DNA of 64,000 nt from JANSYL01 sp965229695 (GTDB taxonomy: Bacteria; Pseudomonadota; Alphaproteobacteria; Rhodobacterales; Rhodobacteraceae): assembly GCA_965229695.1 (NCBI GenBank), contig OZ245921.1, positions 1,240,001 through 1,304,000 of the forward strand, in the 5' to 3' direction. Within the stretch, counting starts at the first letter, position 1, and the number at the start of each line of letters is the position of its first letter. Of the stretch, positions 42,008 through 50,313 are shown in pieces. The position numbers and the translations under genes were made by a program. The notes beneath the pieces were generated by a model. The model was not told the origin of the DNA and ran no database searches. It saw only the letters and a list, made by a program, of their open reading frames with translations.

Positions 42008-42916
42008 TTACTCGCCGCCGCCCAAGCTGTGTACGTAGATCGAGACCGAGCGCAGTTCTGCCTCGCTCAGACGACCCGCCTCGGAGGCCTCAGCCGACCA
42101 GGGCGGCATCACACCAAAGCGGCTGTGACGCACGGTTTCTTCGATGGCCTCAGCCGATCCGCCATAAAGCCAGATCGCGTCGGTCAGGTTCGGGGCACCC
42201 AGGAAGATGTCGCCGGTGCCGTCATCCAGGTGACAGGCGGCGCAATTGTCCAGATAGACCGTCTCACCGGCCGAGGCCAAAGTGGCATCCGCTTCCTGAC
42301 CCGACAGGTTGCGCACATATTGCACGACCTGGCTGATCTCTTCGTCGGACAGAATGCCCTCGAAAGCGGTCATTTCCGAATACCGCGCATCCAGATCATC
42401 TTCGTTCCGAATGCCGTGGCTGATCGTCAGGTGGATATCGTCGATCGTGCCACCCCAAAGCCAGTCATCATCCAACAGGTTGGGGTAGCCAACCGCGCCA
42501 GCCGCGCCCGAGCCATGGCACTGCGAGCACCAGGTGGCAAAGGTCGCCGCACCGCCTTGGATCGCATAGTTATAGAGATCCGGGTTGTCGGTCGGGTTGA
42601 TGTCGGCCAGGGCCACTTCGACGATCCGATCCCGCACCGGGGCGTTCATCTCGTCAAATTCGGCGATATCCGCGGCCACATTCTCTCGGGTGGAGAAGCC
42701 AAGGATGCCGGGCGTGGCGCCATTGATCAAAGGCCAGGCCGGATAGAGAACCGTGTAAAGGATCCCCCAAGCGATCGTGGCATAGAAGGTCCACAACCAC
42801 CAACGCGGCAGCGGGTTGTTGAACTCCTTAATCCCGTCCCACACGTGACCTGTGGTATCCGGATCCCCTTCCTGCAGAATCTGCTCTTCGGGGTGGTTGT
42901 TTTTGTCTTCAGTCAT
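42008..42916 (-). CDS. ccoP: cbb3 oxidase subunit III, dihaem cytochrome c
   Basis: This 302-residue subunit accepts electrons and passes them toward CcoO/CcoN. A membrane anchor (about 37-62, WWLWTFYATIAWGILYTVLY) precedes two periplasmic haem c sites, CSQCH at 130-134 and CAACH at 225-229. The cytoplasmic N-terminus has HVWDGIKEFNNPLPRWW, diagnostic for CcoP. It overlaps ccoQ by four bases and ends the ccoNOQP operon. Confidence 0.97.
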   Translation of the reverse strand: MTEDKNNHPEEQILQEGDPDTTGHVWDGIKEFNNPLPRWWLWTFYATIAWGILYTVLYPAWPLINGATPGILGFSTRENVAADIAEFDEMNAPVRDRIVEVALADINPTDNPDLYNYAIQGGAATFATWCSQCHGSGAAGAVGYPNLLDDDWLWGGTIDDIHLTISHGIRNEDDLDARYSEMTAFEGILSDEEISQVVQYVRNLSGQEADATLASAGETVYLDNCAACHLDDGTGDIFLGAPNLTDAIWLYGGSAEAIEETVRHSRFGVMPPWSAEASEAGRLSEAELRSVSIYVHSLGGGE

Positions 42917-43125
42917 TGCCGCGCCTCCTTGAACTCGGCGGTGGCGGCCGGCCCTTCGGGGGCCGGGCTGTCATCGTAGCGGAAGGGGATGTTGGCGGTG
43001 TCTTTGTGCACCGACCGGCTACCGGGCCGCAGGGTGAACAGGATCACCCCCAGAAAGCTCAGGAGCATGAACATCATCCCCCAAGACCCGGCGAACACGC
43101 GCATGATGGTATAGGTGTCTTCCAT
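42913..43125 (-). CDS. ccoQ: cbb3 oxidase subunit CcoQ
   Basis: This 70-residue single-helix protein (about 9-32) with a polar tail (FRPGSRS-like region to IPFRYDD) matches CcoQ/FixQ, which stabilises CcoP in the cbb3 complex. It lies between ccoO and ccoP and overlaps ccoP by four bases. Confidence 0.93.
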   Translation of the reverse strand: MEDTYTIMRVFAGSWGMMFMLLSFLGVILFTLRPGSRSVHKDTANIPFRYDDSPAPEGPAATAEFKEARQ

Positions 43126-43140
43126 ACTGCTTGGCCCCCC

Positions 43141-43872
43141 TTACCGGCTTGCGAATGCTTCTTCGGGCGTGAAGGTCGAGAAATCGACCAGCGTCCCAAG
43201 CATCTGCATATAAGCGATCAGGGCATCCATCTCGGTGACCTCTTCGGCATTGCCGTCAAAGTCGCGCTGCTGCGCACCCGGATAGCGTTCGACCACGCCA
43301 CCATCACCAAAATCCGTGGCCTGTTCGACGAAATCGAGTTCCGCATTGGCGATCATTTCATCGGTGTAAGGCACGCCCACCAAACGATGGGTCGACATCA
43401 GATCGGCGATATAGGTGGGCCGCAACACGTTGTCGGACAGGAAGCCATAGGCCGGCATCACCGATTCCGGGACAACCGACTGCGGATCGGTCAGGTGATC
43501 CACATGCCATTCATCCGAGTAACGGCCGCCAACGCGCGCCAAGTCCGGCCCGGTCCGCTTCGACCCCCACTGGAACGGATGATCGTATTGCGATTCCGCT
43601 GCCAGCGAGTAGTGGCCGTAACGCTCCACCTCATCCCGCAAGGGTCGGATCATCTGGCTGTGGCAGACGTAGCACCCCTCGCGGATGTAGATTTCGCGGC
43701 CCGCCAGTTCCAGCGGAGAGTAGGGGCGCATGCCCTCTACATCCTCAATGGTGTTCTCCAGGTAGAACAGCGGCGCGATCTCTACGATGCCCCCGACCGT
43801 GACGACCAGGAAGCTGAGCGTCAGAAGGAGGGTCGCATTGGTTTCAATTTTCTTATGACCTTCGAGTGCCAT
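43141..43872 (-). CDS. ccoO: cbb3 oxidase subunit II, monohaem cytochrome c
   Basis: This 243-residue subunit has one N-terminal membrane helix (about 15-37) and a periplasmic haem c site CYVCH at 67-71 in REGCYVCHSQMIRPLRDE, with a later Met ligand likely in PESVMPAYGFL. It carries electrons from CcoP to the CcoN catalytic site. It starts 14 bases after ccoN. Confidence 0.97.
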   Translation of the reverse strand: MALEGHKKIETNATLLLTLSFLVVTVGGIVEIAPLFYLENTIEDVEGMRPYSPLELAGREIYIREGCYVCHSQMIRPLRDEVERYGHYSLAAESQYDHPFQWGSKRTGPDLARVGGRYSDEWHVDHLTDPQSVVPESVMPAYGFLSDNVLRPTYIADLMSTHRLVGVPYTDEMIANAELDFVEQATDFGDGGVVERYPGAQQRDFDGNAEEVTEMDALIAYMQMLGTLVDFSTFTPEEAFASR

Positions 43873-43886
43873 ATCTCAGACCCTCC

Positions 43887-45488
43887 TTATTCTGCGGGTG
43901 CCGCGACGGGGGCGTCCTTGCGAACGTCACCCTTCTTCACGGTCATCCAGAGGTTCCAGCACATGATCACGGCACCGGCGAGGAACATCACGCCACCCAA
44001 GCCACGGATCACATACATCGGGAATTTGGCTTCCACGGTGTCCGCGAAGGAGTTCACCAAGAACCCTTGCGCATCAACCTCGCGCCACATCAGACCTTCC
44101 ATGATCCCGGTCACCCACATCGACGCGGCGTAAAGCACGATGCCGATGGTCGCGAGCCAGTAGTGCCAGCTAACGGCACGCAGGCTGTAAAGCGACGAGC
44201 GGTTCCACAGTTTCGGGAACAGGTAGTAGAGCATCCCGAAGGTGATCATCCCGTTCCAGCCCAGCGCGCCCGAGTGCACGTGGCCAATGGTCCAGTCGGT
44301 GTAGTGCGACAGCGAGTTCACCGCGCGGATCGACATCATCGGACCTTCGAAGGTCGACATGCCGTAGAACGCGACCGAGGTCACCATCATCCGCAGGATC
44401 GGGTCTGTCCGCAGTTTGTCCCATGCGCCCGAAAGCGTCATCAGACCGTTGATCATGCCACCCCAGGAGGGCATCCACAGCACGACCGAGAACACCATGC
44501 CGAGGGTCGAGGCCCAATCCGGCAGAGCGGTGTAATGCAGGTGGTGCGGACCGGCCCAGATATACAGGAAGATCAGGGCCCAGAAGTGGATGATCGACAG
44601 TTTGTACGAGTAAACCGGACGCTCAGCCTGCTTCGGAATGAAGTAGTACATCATCCCCAAGAAGCCCGCGGTCAGGAAAAAGCCCACAGCGTTGTGGCCG
44701 TACCACCATTGGGTCATGGCGTTCTGCACACCGGCCATCACCGGCACCGAGGACGAGCCGAAGATCGACACCGGGATTTGCAGGTTGTTGACCACATGCA
44801 GCATCGCCACGGTGACGATAAAGCTTAGCAAGAACCAGTTGGCCACATAGATATGCGGCTCTTTCCGCTTCAGCAGCGTGCCCAGGTAAACCGCCAGGAA
44901 GGCGACCCAAACGATGGTCAGCCACAGGTCAACCAGCCATTCCGGCTCGGCGTATTCTTGGCCTTGGGTCGAGCCCAGCAGATAACCGGTCGCGGCCATG
45001 ACGATGAACAGCTGATAGCCCCAGAACACGAACCAGGTCAGGTTGCCGCCCCACATGCGGGCCGCCGATGTCCGCTGCACGATGTAAAACGATGCCGCCA
45101 GCAGCGCGTTGCCCCCAAAGGCAAAAATCACCGCCGAGGTGTGCAAGGGACGCAGCCGTCCGAAATTCAGATACCCTTGGGCCCATTCAAAGTTGAGGAC
45201 CGGAAAGGCCAGCTGGAACGCGATCACGACACCGACCAAAAAGCCGACGACACCCCAAAATGCCGTGGCGATGGCAGCGGCCCGAACCGGCCCATCCATA
45301 TATTCATTGGCAGGTGCGGCCACCTGCGGTTCGCCCGTGCGGCGCAGCTGCCAAATAAACAGGCCACCCGCTGCGGACATGATCAACAAGGCGTGCACAA
45401 GATACGCAGCATCCCGCGCATAGTTGGCCGCAATCGCGGCGCAAATCGCCACGAGCCCCAGGATCAGAAGCTTTACGTAATCAAGCAT
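43887..45488 (-). CDS. ccoN: cbb3 oxidase catalytic subunit I
   Basis: This 533-residue integral membrane protein reduces O2 to water at a haem b3-CuB site and pumps protons. About twelve or more hydrophobic helices are visible, with the characteristic QWWYGHNAVGFF, HHLHYTALPDW and HVHSGALGWNG segments that supply His ligands. The ATG at 45488 follows GAAGGGACGATCA; a longer in-frame extension upstream is not coding-like. Two FNR boxes lie upstream, so expression should rise when oxygen falls. Confidence 0.97.
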   Translation of the reverse strand: MLDYVKLLILGLVAICAAIAANYARDAAYLVHALLIMSAAGGLFIWQLRRTGEPQVAAPANEYMDGPVRAAAIATAFWGVVGFLVGVVIAFQLAFPVLNFEWAQGYLNFGRLRPLHTSAVIFAFGGNALLAASFYIVQRTSAARMWGGNLTWFVFWGYQLFIVMAATGYLLGSTQGQEYAEPEWLVDLWLTIVWVAFLAVYLGTLLKRKEPHIYVANWFLLSFIVTVAMLHVVNNLQIPVSIFGSSSVPVMAGVQNAMTQWWYGHNAVGFFLTAGFLGMMYYFIPKQAERPVYSYKLSIIHFWALIFLYIWAGPHHLHYTALPDWASTLGMVFSVVLWMPSWGGMINGLMTLSGAWDKLRTDPILRMMVTSVAFYGMSTFEGPMMSIRAVNSLSHYTDWTIGHVHSGALGWNGMITFGMLYYLFPKLWNRSSLYSLRAVSWHYWLATIGIVLYAASMWVTGIMEGLMWREVDAQGFLVNSFADTVEAKFPMYVIRGLGGVMFLAGAVIMCWNLWMTVKKGDVRKDAPVAAPAE

Positions 45489-45582
45489 TGATCGTCCCTT
45501 CGTGATGCACCGGTTGCGACTCAGAAAGCCGTCCGGAGCTGTTCCATCTGCCCCCTGATTGCGGAAGGGCCGGTCCAGGGCC

Positions 45583-45596
45583 TTGATCCATGTCAA
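45583..45596. promoter_or_regulatory. FNR/FnrL box proximal to ccoN
   Basis: TTGAT-CCAT-GTCAA has one mismatch to the FNR dyad. It is centred about 100 bases upstream of the ccoN start codon. Confidence 0.8.
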
Positions 45597-45614
45597 ATGC
45601 AACGCCCGGGTCGG

Positions 45615-45628
45615 TTGACGCATGTCAA
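45615..45628. promoter_or_regulatory. FNR/FnrL box proximal to uspA
   Basis: TTGAC-GCAT-GTCAA is a perfect dyad with one change in each half-site from the ideal FNR box. It is centred about 64 bases before the universal-stress-protein start, suggesting that this gene too is oxygen-controlled. Confidence 0.72.
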
Positions 45629-45685
45629 TGTGCGTCGAAATGACGGGGCTTAAGACGATCTCGTACCGACAATTGGGAGGCTGAC

Positions 45686-46522
45686 ATGGCCTATAAAACC
45701 ATCCTGACGATCCTAACCGACCCTTCCGAAGCCGCCCCCGTTCTGGATCAGGTCGCACCGTTTGCCGCCGCCACGGGCGCACATCTTGATGTGCTCTGCC
45801 TGGGCATCGATCGCACCCAGACCGGTTATTATTTTGCCGGGGCCACTGCGCTGATGCATGACGAAACGCTGCTACATGCGCAGTCCGAGGCAACCGAAAT
45901 CGAACATGCCGCCCGCGAACGGCTTGGCAAAACCGATCTGTCCTGGGGCGTTGAGGCGCTGGTGACCCAATCGGCCTCGGTCGCGGGCATCGTGGCCCGG
46001 CGCGCGCGCTATTGCGACCTGGCGATGCTACCCAAACCCTATGGCGCGTCCCTGCCCGCCGATGCGCCGGTCATCGTTGAATCCACCATGTTCCAGGGCA
46101 ACACCCCGGTCGTGGTGCTGAGCGATACCGCCCCCCAAGCCAAACCGCGCAAGGTTGTGGTTGCCTGGAACGAGTCGGCCGAAGCCATGGTATCGATCCG
46201 CCGCGCGTTGCCGCTTTTGGTGGCAGCCGATGCCGTCAGCATCTGTATCGTCGCCCCCGACCGCCATGGTGACGGCGCCGCCGATCCGGGCACCGAACTT
46301 TGCAAAATGCTCACCCGCCACGGCGCCAAGGTCGAGGTGAATATCCTGCCGCAAACGCTTTCTCGCGTCAGCCAGGTCATCGCCCGCCATGTCGAAGATC
46401 AAAACGCCGACATGCTGGTGATGGGGGCTTATGGCCATTCCCGCTTCCGCGAAGCGATCCTAGGCGGCGCGACCCGGAACATGCTGGAACATGCCGAAGT
46501 GCCTGTCTTTATGGCGCATTAG
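45686..46522 (+). CDS. uspA: universal stress protein (tandem Usp domains)
   Basis: This 278-residue protein has two Usp-like halves. The second carries the ATP-binding motif GAYGHSRFREAILGGATRN near the C-terminus, and the first starts KTILTILTDPSEAAPVLD. A similar gene lies beside ccoNOQP in other Rhodobacterales and rhizobia as I recall. A GGGAGG ribosome site precedes the ATG and an FNR box lies upstream. It probably supports survival during oxygen limitation; a molecular target is not known. Confidence 0.9.
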   Translation: MAYKTILTILTDPSEAAPVLDQVAPFAAATGAHLDVLCLGIDRTQTGYYFAGATALMHDETLLHAQSEATEIEHAARERLGKTDLSWGVEALVTQSASVAGIVARRARYCDLAMLPKPYGASLPADAPVIVESTMFQGNTPVVVLSDTAPQAKPRKVVVAWNESAEAMVSIRRALPLLVAADAVSICIVAPDRHGDGAADPGTELCKMLTRHGAKVEVNILPQTLSRVSQVIARHVEDQNADMLVMGAYGHSRFREAILGGATRNMLEHAEVPVFMAH

Positions 46523-46546
46523 GGCGAACCAACACGACATCTTGGA

Positions 46547-46570
46547 TGCCCCGCTTCGGCGGGGCATTCT
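46547..46570 (+). terminator. rho-independent terminator after uspA
   Basis: TGCCCCGC and GCGGGGCA form an eight-pair stem around a stable TTCG loop, followed by TTCTTCATTT. It lies 25 bases after the uspA stop. Confidence 0.85.
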
Positions 46571-46999
46571 TCATTTAGTCACCCGGTGCTGCAGACACCA
46601 AACCAGGCTGGCAATTGCAAACAGATTGGGCAGCAAGAACATGGCAAAGGATTGCGCAACGCCCCCAAAACCCGCAATCAAACCCGTTTGAACCCCGGCC
46701 GCCAGGTCGAACAGATCCATTGCCAACCGAGCACCAAGCGCTGTCACAATCGCGGCAGCGGTGCGGAACACCCAAATCCCCAGCACCATCGCGACCGCCA
46801 GCGCCACATAGCGCGCGGCAGAGTTCAACATGATGAAGTCGCTGGCCACGCCGGTCTCGACGCCAAACGCCGCCATCATCCCATGACCATCCACCCAATT
46901 CCAGATGCTGAAGCCAATGGTCCAAAGTGTCAGATAGGCCGGCGCAATATACCACCATATCGGCAGCGCTAAACGTGCCTGACCAAAGCGCATCGACAT
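46571..46999 (-). CDS. small integral membrane protein of unknown function
   Basis: This 142-residue protein shows about four hydrophobic helices (IWWYIAPAYLTLWTIGFSIW; AARYVALAVAMVLGIWVF; AAIVTALGARLAM; FAMFLLPNLFAIASLVW). I do not recognise a family with certainty; the layout recalls small DUF4267/DUF4345-like proteins. It starts four bases after the APCDD1-like gene, so the two form one unit, with the HxlR regulator divergent upstream. A GTG at 47002 is an alternative start. Confidence 0.6.
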   Translation of the reverse strand: MSMRFGQARLALPIWWYIAPAYLTLWTIGFSIWNWVDGHGMMAAFGVETGVASDFIMLNSAARYVALAVAMVLGIWVFRTAAAIVTALGARLAMDLFDLAAGVQTGLIAGFGGVAQSFAMFLLPNLFAIASLVWCLQHRVTK

Positions 47000-47003
47000 C
47001 ACC

Positions 47004-47669
47004 CTATCCGTCCACGCGGATCAATGGCTGCTGCAACCCCACAACCGGTCGGTTCTCGGGCGCATAGAACCCGGTGCCATCCACATGCTTTCCGCCCATG
47101 AACAACATGTTGGGCGTATCCTCTCGCACATAGAGAAAGTCATGATCCACGACAAAGGCTCTGCCTTCAACAAACCGCAGCAGCGCGCAAGGTTGCCCAA
47201 GAATGTCGCGCCTCTGTCCCAACTCGAACGGACCCTGCCCGCAGGCGCCTTCCGGCAATTGATTAAGCTGCTGCACCATCGGCTCGGCCAGCACCGTCAA
47301 TTCCAACCGGCGGTTCAGAAGATAATCCTGCGACCAAGCGCCTTCGACCGCAGGGTTGGCGTCGTGCCAGACAATCTCACCCGCGAAATCATAGGACACC
47401 GCCGGGATTTGACAGGCCGGGTCAGCATAAACGGTGATGTTTGCCTCGAACCCACCATCGGCACGATAGGTAAAATCGCGGGTCAGATAGCTTGGCGTCG
47501 GCGCAAGGTCAGGGTCTTGAGCATTGGCCTGTGGCCGCAACTCACAAGCTATTGAGGTCCAAGTTCCAACAATCCGGGATTGCAAACCTTCTAGGCTGAT
47601 ATCCTGGGCAAAGGTCGGGCCGGCCAGCAGTGGGACGGCCAAAGCAAGTGGGCAAAAGGTGCGATGCAT
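47004..47669 (-). CDS. secreted APCDD1-domain-like protein
   Basis: This 221-residue protein has a signal peptide (CPLALAVPLLAGPTFAQ) and then GTWTSIACELRP, YLTRDFTYRADGGF, DPACQIPAVSY, and near the end FLYVRED...LFMGGKHVDGTGFYAPENRPVV...QQPL. The order and spacing match the APCDD1 domain, known from a membrane-bound animal Wnt antagonist and from scattered bacterial proteins, by memory rather than search. Several cysteines could pair in the periplasm. The ATG at 47669 follows GGAGCTTCC. It heads a two-gene unit facing an HxlR regulator. Its ligand is unknown; a hydrophobic molecule is possible given the animal protein. Confidence 0.55.
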   Translation of the reverse strand: MHRTFCPLALAVPLLAGPTFAQDISLEGLQSRIVGTWTSIACELRPQANAQDPDLAPTPSYLTRDFTYRADGGFEANITVYADPACQIPAVSYDFAGEIVWHDANPAVEGAWSQDYLLNRRLELTVLAEPMVQQLNQLPEGACGQGPFELGQRRDILGQPCALLRFVEGRAFVVDHDFLYVREDTPNMLFMGGKHVDGTGFYAPENRPVVGLQQPLIRVDG

Positions 47670-47729
47670 GGGAAGCTCCATCGATTGACGATGGTTCTGC
47701 AATCTGCCCATAAATCCCTAATCAGCAAC

Positions 47730-47754
47730 TAGTCATTATTTTTTGAGGTAGTCA
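47730..47754. promoter_or_regulatory. direct repeat in the HxlR divergent promoter
   Basis: TAGTCA occurs at 47730-47735 and again at 47749-47754, 19 bases apart, inside an AT-rich gap between the divergent APCDD1-like and HxlR genes. Spacing of nearly two helical turns would suit binding of a dimeric regulator such as the HxlR protein itself. Confidence 0.35.
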
Positions 47755-47759
47755 CTAAA

Positions 47760-48086
47760 TTGGAACTAAAGGCCCCAAACCCTCAAGCCGTTTGCCCCGT
47801 CACCCATTGCCTCTTGGCCATTGGCGGAAAGTGGAAGCCCGTCATCTTGTTTTGCATTTCCAACGGGGTCGACCGCTTCGGCGCGATGCAACGGGCGATC
47901 CCAGCAGTCACCAAACAGATGCTGACCAAGCAATTGCGCGAGCTTGAGGCAGACGGGTTGCTAACCCGGACGGTGTTTCCCGAAGTACCCCCACGGGTGG
48001 AATACGCGCTGACAGATCGCGGGCGATCCGTTCTACCCATAATTGAATCGATGCGCCGCTGGGGAGAGGCGGATTTGGCCGAATAG
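47760..48086 (+). CDS. HxlR-family transcriptional regulator
   Basis: This 108-residue winged-helix protein has the family start CPVTHCLLAIGGKWKPVILF, then FGAMQRAIPAVTKQMLTKQLRELEADGLLTR and the wing RVEYALTDRGRSV. HxlR proteins often sense reactive electrophiles or redox state through the N-terminal Cys, here at about residue 12. The start appears to be TTG after a GAGG site. It is divergent from the APCDD1-like/membrane-protein pair and probably controls it and itself. Confidence 0.88.
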   Translation: MELKAPNPQAVCPVTHCLLAIGGKWKPVILFCISNGVDRFGAMQRAIPAVTKQMLTKQLRELEADGLLTRTVFPEVPPRVEYALTDRGRSVLPIIESMRRWGEADLAE

Positions 48087-48112
48087 GCTCAACCGCCCGC
48101 ACCCCGGGAGGC

Positions 48113-48859
48113 TTACGCCAAAACGCCCCCATCCGCGTCATCGCCGGTTTCGTCCATCAGGATTTCAAAATCCGGGATCACGATGTGGCGTTTGCCTTCC
48201 AGGCGGATCACGCCGTCCTTTTTCAGCGACGACATCTGGCGGCTCACGGTTTCCAGCGTCAGGCCCAGGTAATCGGCCATCGCCTCGCGCGTCAGCGGCA
48301 GGTCAAACGCCACCTCGCCACGCGCATGGGCTTGCTGCATCAGCGAATCGCGCCGGGCGATGATGGCCAGGAAACTGGCAATCTTTTCACGTGCGGTTTT
48401 ACGGCCCAAAAGCAGCATCCATTCCCGCGCCGCGTCCAATTCATCCAGCGTCATCTCAAGCAAACGCTGGCTGATATGGGGGGTGCTGTTCAGCATGTCC
48501 TGAAACGGCGCGCGCCGGAAACAGCACAGCTGCAAATCGGTGGTTGCGGTCACGTCATAAGGGGCGGTGTCACGGGTGGGTCGCCCCAGGAAATCCGATG
48601 GCAACAACAGCCCGACCATCTGGCGGCGCCCGTCTTCCATGGTCTGGGTCAGGGCGGCCACACCCTGCACAACCGAAGCGACAAAATCCATCTTGTCGCC
48701 CGCCCAAACCACAGTCTGACCAGCCTCGAAATTGCGATAATATTTAATCGCTTCAAGATGTTCGAGCTCGTCAGTTTCGCAGCGTGCACAGACCGCACGA
48801 TGACGAATCGGACAGTCTGCACAATCCGGCTGAGGGAACGCCAATTGTCGGTTCGGCAT
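48113..48859 (-). CDS. fnrL: oxygen-sensing regulator FnrL
   Basis: This 248-residue Crp/Fnr protein has N-terminal cysteines at 13, 16, 24 and 27 and a Cys pair at 112-113, enough to hold an oxygen-labile 4Fe-4S cluster. A cyclic-nucleotide-like sensor domain, a long dimer helix and a helix-turn-helix with ETVSR follow; ETVSR is the recognition motif for TTGAT half-sites. The ATG at 48859 is preceded by AAAGGG. It is divergent from hemN with a perfect FNR box between them, and the boxes at the cco genes would be its targets. Autoregulation is likely. Confidence 0.95.
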   Translation of the reverse strand: MPNRQLAFPQPDCADCPIRHRAVCARCETDELEHLEAIKYYRNFEAGQTVVWAGDKMDFVASVVQGVAALTQTMEDGRRQMVGLLLPSDFLGRPTRDTAPYDVTATTDLQLCCFRRAPFQDMLNSTPHISQRLLEMTLDELDAAREWMLLLGRKTAREKIASFLAIIARRDSLMQQAHARGEVAFDLPLTREAMADYLGLTLETVSRQMSSLKKDGVIRLEGKRHIVIPDFEILMDETGDDADGGVLA

Positions 48860-48895
48860 AGGAACCCTTTCGACCGTCAACTGTTTCAGACACTC

Positions 48896-48909
48896 TTGAT
48901 CTAGATCAA
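48896..48909. promoter_or_regulatory. perfect FNR/FnrL box between fnrL and hemN
   Basis: TTGAT-CTAG-ATCAA is the exact FNR dyad. It is centred about 44 bases from the hemN start codon and about 43 from the fnrL start, so it can activate hemN and control fnrL. Confidence 0.92.
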
Positions 48910-48945
48910 GGACACGATGCACACTCTACTCATACGTGTATCCCA

Positions 48946-50301
48946 ATGGAGCCGATATCGCAACTTCGCCGCCTAGGGCTATTCGACGCAAAGGTCCCGC
49001 GGTACACGAGTTATCCGCCGGCCACCAAGTTCTCGAATGACGTCAGCGGCCCAGTATATCTGGATTGGTTACGCGAAATCCCAAGTGGGTCGCGTATCTC
49101 TTTATATTTGCATGTGCCGTTTTGTCGCCGTCTGTGCTGGTTCTGCGCCTGCCGCACCCAGGGCACCCGGTCGGACGAGCCGGTCGTGGCCTATCTCGAC
49201 AGTCTCAAGCAAGAGATTGAAACGCTTGGGCGCGTGCTGCCCCAGGGTGTTTCGGTCGCGCGTCTGCATTGGGGCGGCGGCACGCCAACCCTGTTGCAGC
49301 CGGCCCAAATGACTGAACTGGCCGAAACGCTGCACCAGGCCGTCAGCTTTGACGCCGATGCCGAATTTTCGGTCGAGATTGACCCCAATGAGATTGATGA
49401 GGCGCGCATCCACGCGCTGGCCCAAGCCGGGATGAACCGTGCCTCCATCGGCGTGCAGGATTTCAACCCTGAAATCCAGCAAACCATCGGTCGTATCCAA
49501 AGTTACGAGGTGACGCGCGCCGCGGTTGATATGCTGCGGGCCCAGGGCGTGCATTCGCTGAACGCCGATATCCTGTTCGGGCTGCCGCATCAAAGCCAGG
49601 CCCGTATTTCCGACACCGTGCAAATGCTCTTGTCGCTCGCCCCGGATCGGGTGGCGCTTTACGGCTACGCCCATGTGCCGTGGATGGCCAAACGCCAGGC
49701 CATGATCCCAACCGATGCGTTGCCCACGCCCGAAGAACGGTTGCAGCTATTCGACACCGCCCGGCGTCTGTTCCTTTGGGACAGCTATGATGAGATTGGC
49801 ATCGACCATTTCGCGCGTCCCACCGACAGCATGGCGATTGCCGCGAAATCCGGCCATTTGCGGCGGAATTTCCAAGGCTACACCGATGACACCTGCGATG
49901 TGCTGATCGGGCTGGGCGCCTCGGCCATTTCGCGCTTCCCGCAAGGTTATGCTCAAAACGCCAGCAGCACCGCCGAATACCAGCGCGCCGTGCGCGCGGG
50001 CGAGTTGGCCACCGGGCGCGGGCACGCGTTCAAAGGTCAGGACCGGTTGCGCGCCCGCATGATCGAAATGCTCATGTGTGATTTCGCGATCAGCCGCGCA
50101 GGCATCCAGGCCGAGTTCGAGATCAATGACGCGGATTTCGACGCGCTCTGCCAGCCTGGACTAAAGGATTTCCCTGGGATGGTCGATCTGTCGGAAGACG
50201 GGTTTCAGATCTCACCGGTTGGACGGCCCCTGACCCGGATGATCGCGCGCGCCTTTGACGAATACGAAATGCGCGCCGAAGGGCATTCCAGCGCCATCTG
50301 A
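48946..50301 (+). CDS. hemN: oxygen-independent coproporphyrinogen III oxidase
   Basis: This 451-residue radical-SAM enzyme makes protoporphyrinogen IX without oxygen. The cluster motif is CRRLCWFC in LHVPFCRRLCWFCACRTQG, followed by LHWGGGTPTLL and NIDE-like SVEIDPNEIDE. The N-terminal YTSYPPATKF segment is diagnostic for true HemN rather than HemW. The FNR box just upstream explains low-oxygen expression. It complements hemF in the same window. Confidence 0.96.
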   Translation: MEPISQLRRLGLFDAKVPRYTSYPPATKFSNDVSGPVYLDWLREIPSGSRISLYLHVPFCRRLCWFCACRTQGTRSDEPVVAYLDSLKQEIETLGRVLPQGVSVARLHWGGGTPTLLQPAQMTELAETLHQAVSFDADAEFSVEIDPNEIDEARIHALAQAGMNRASIGVQDFNPEIQQTIGRIQSYEVTRAAVDMLRAQGVHSLNADILFGLPHQSQARISDTVQMLLSLAPDRVALYGYAHVPWMAKRQAMIPTDALPTPEERLQLFDTARRLFLWDSYDEIGIDHFARPTDSMAIAAKSGHLRRNFQGYTDDTCDVLIGLGASAISRFPQGYAQNASSTAEYQRAVRAGELATGRGHAFKGQDRLRARMIEMLMCDFAISRAGIQAEFEINDADFDALCQPGLKDFPGMVDLSEDGFQISPVGRPLTRMIARAFDEYEMRAEGHSSAI

Positions 50302-50313
50302 TCCAAATCGCGG

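Noticed and set aside
42916..44828. Two long plus-strand frames opposite ccoO and ccoN
   Set aside because: Both are rich in His, Arg and Pro and lie antisense to genes with haem and copper-site motifs.
45489..45893. N-terminal extension of the ccoN frame
   Set aside because: It would cross both FNR boxes and the uspA start and has no coding-like composition; the ATG at 45488 matches the known CcoN start.
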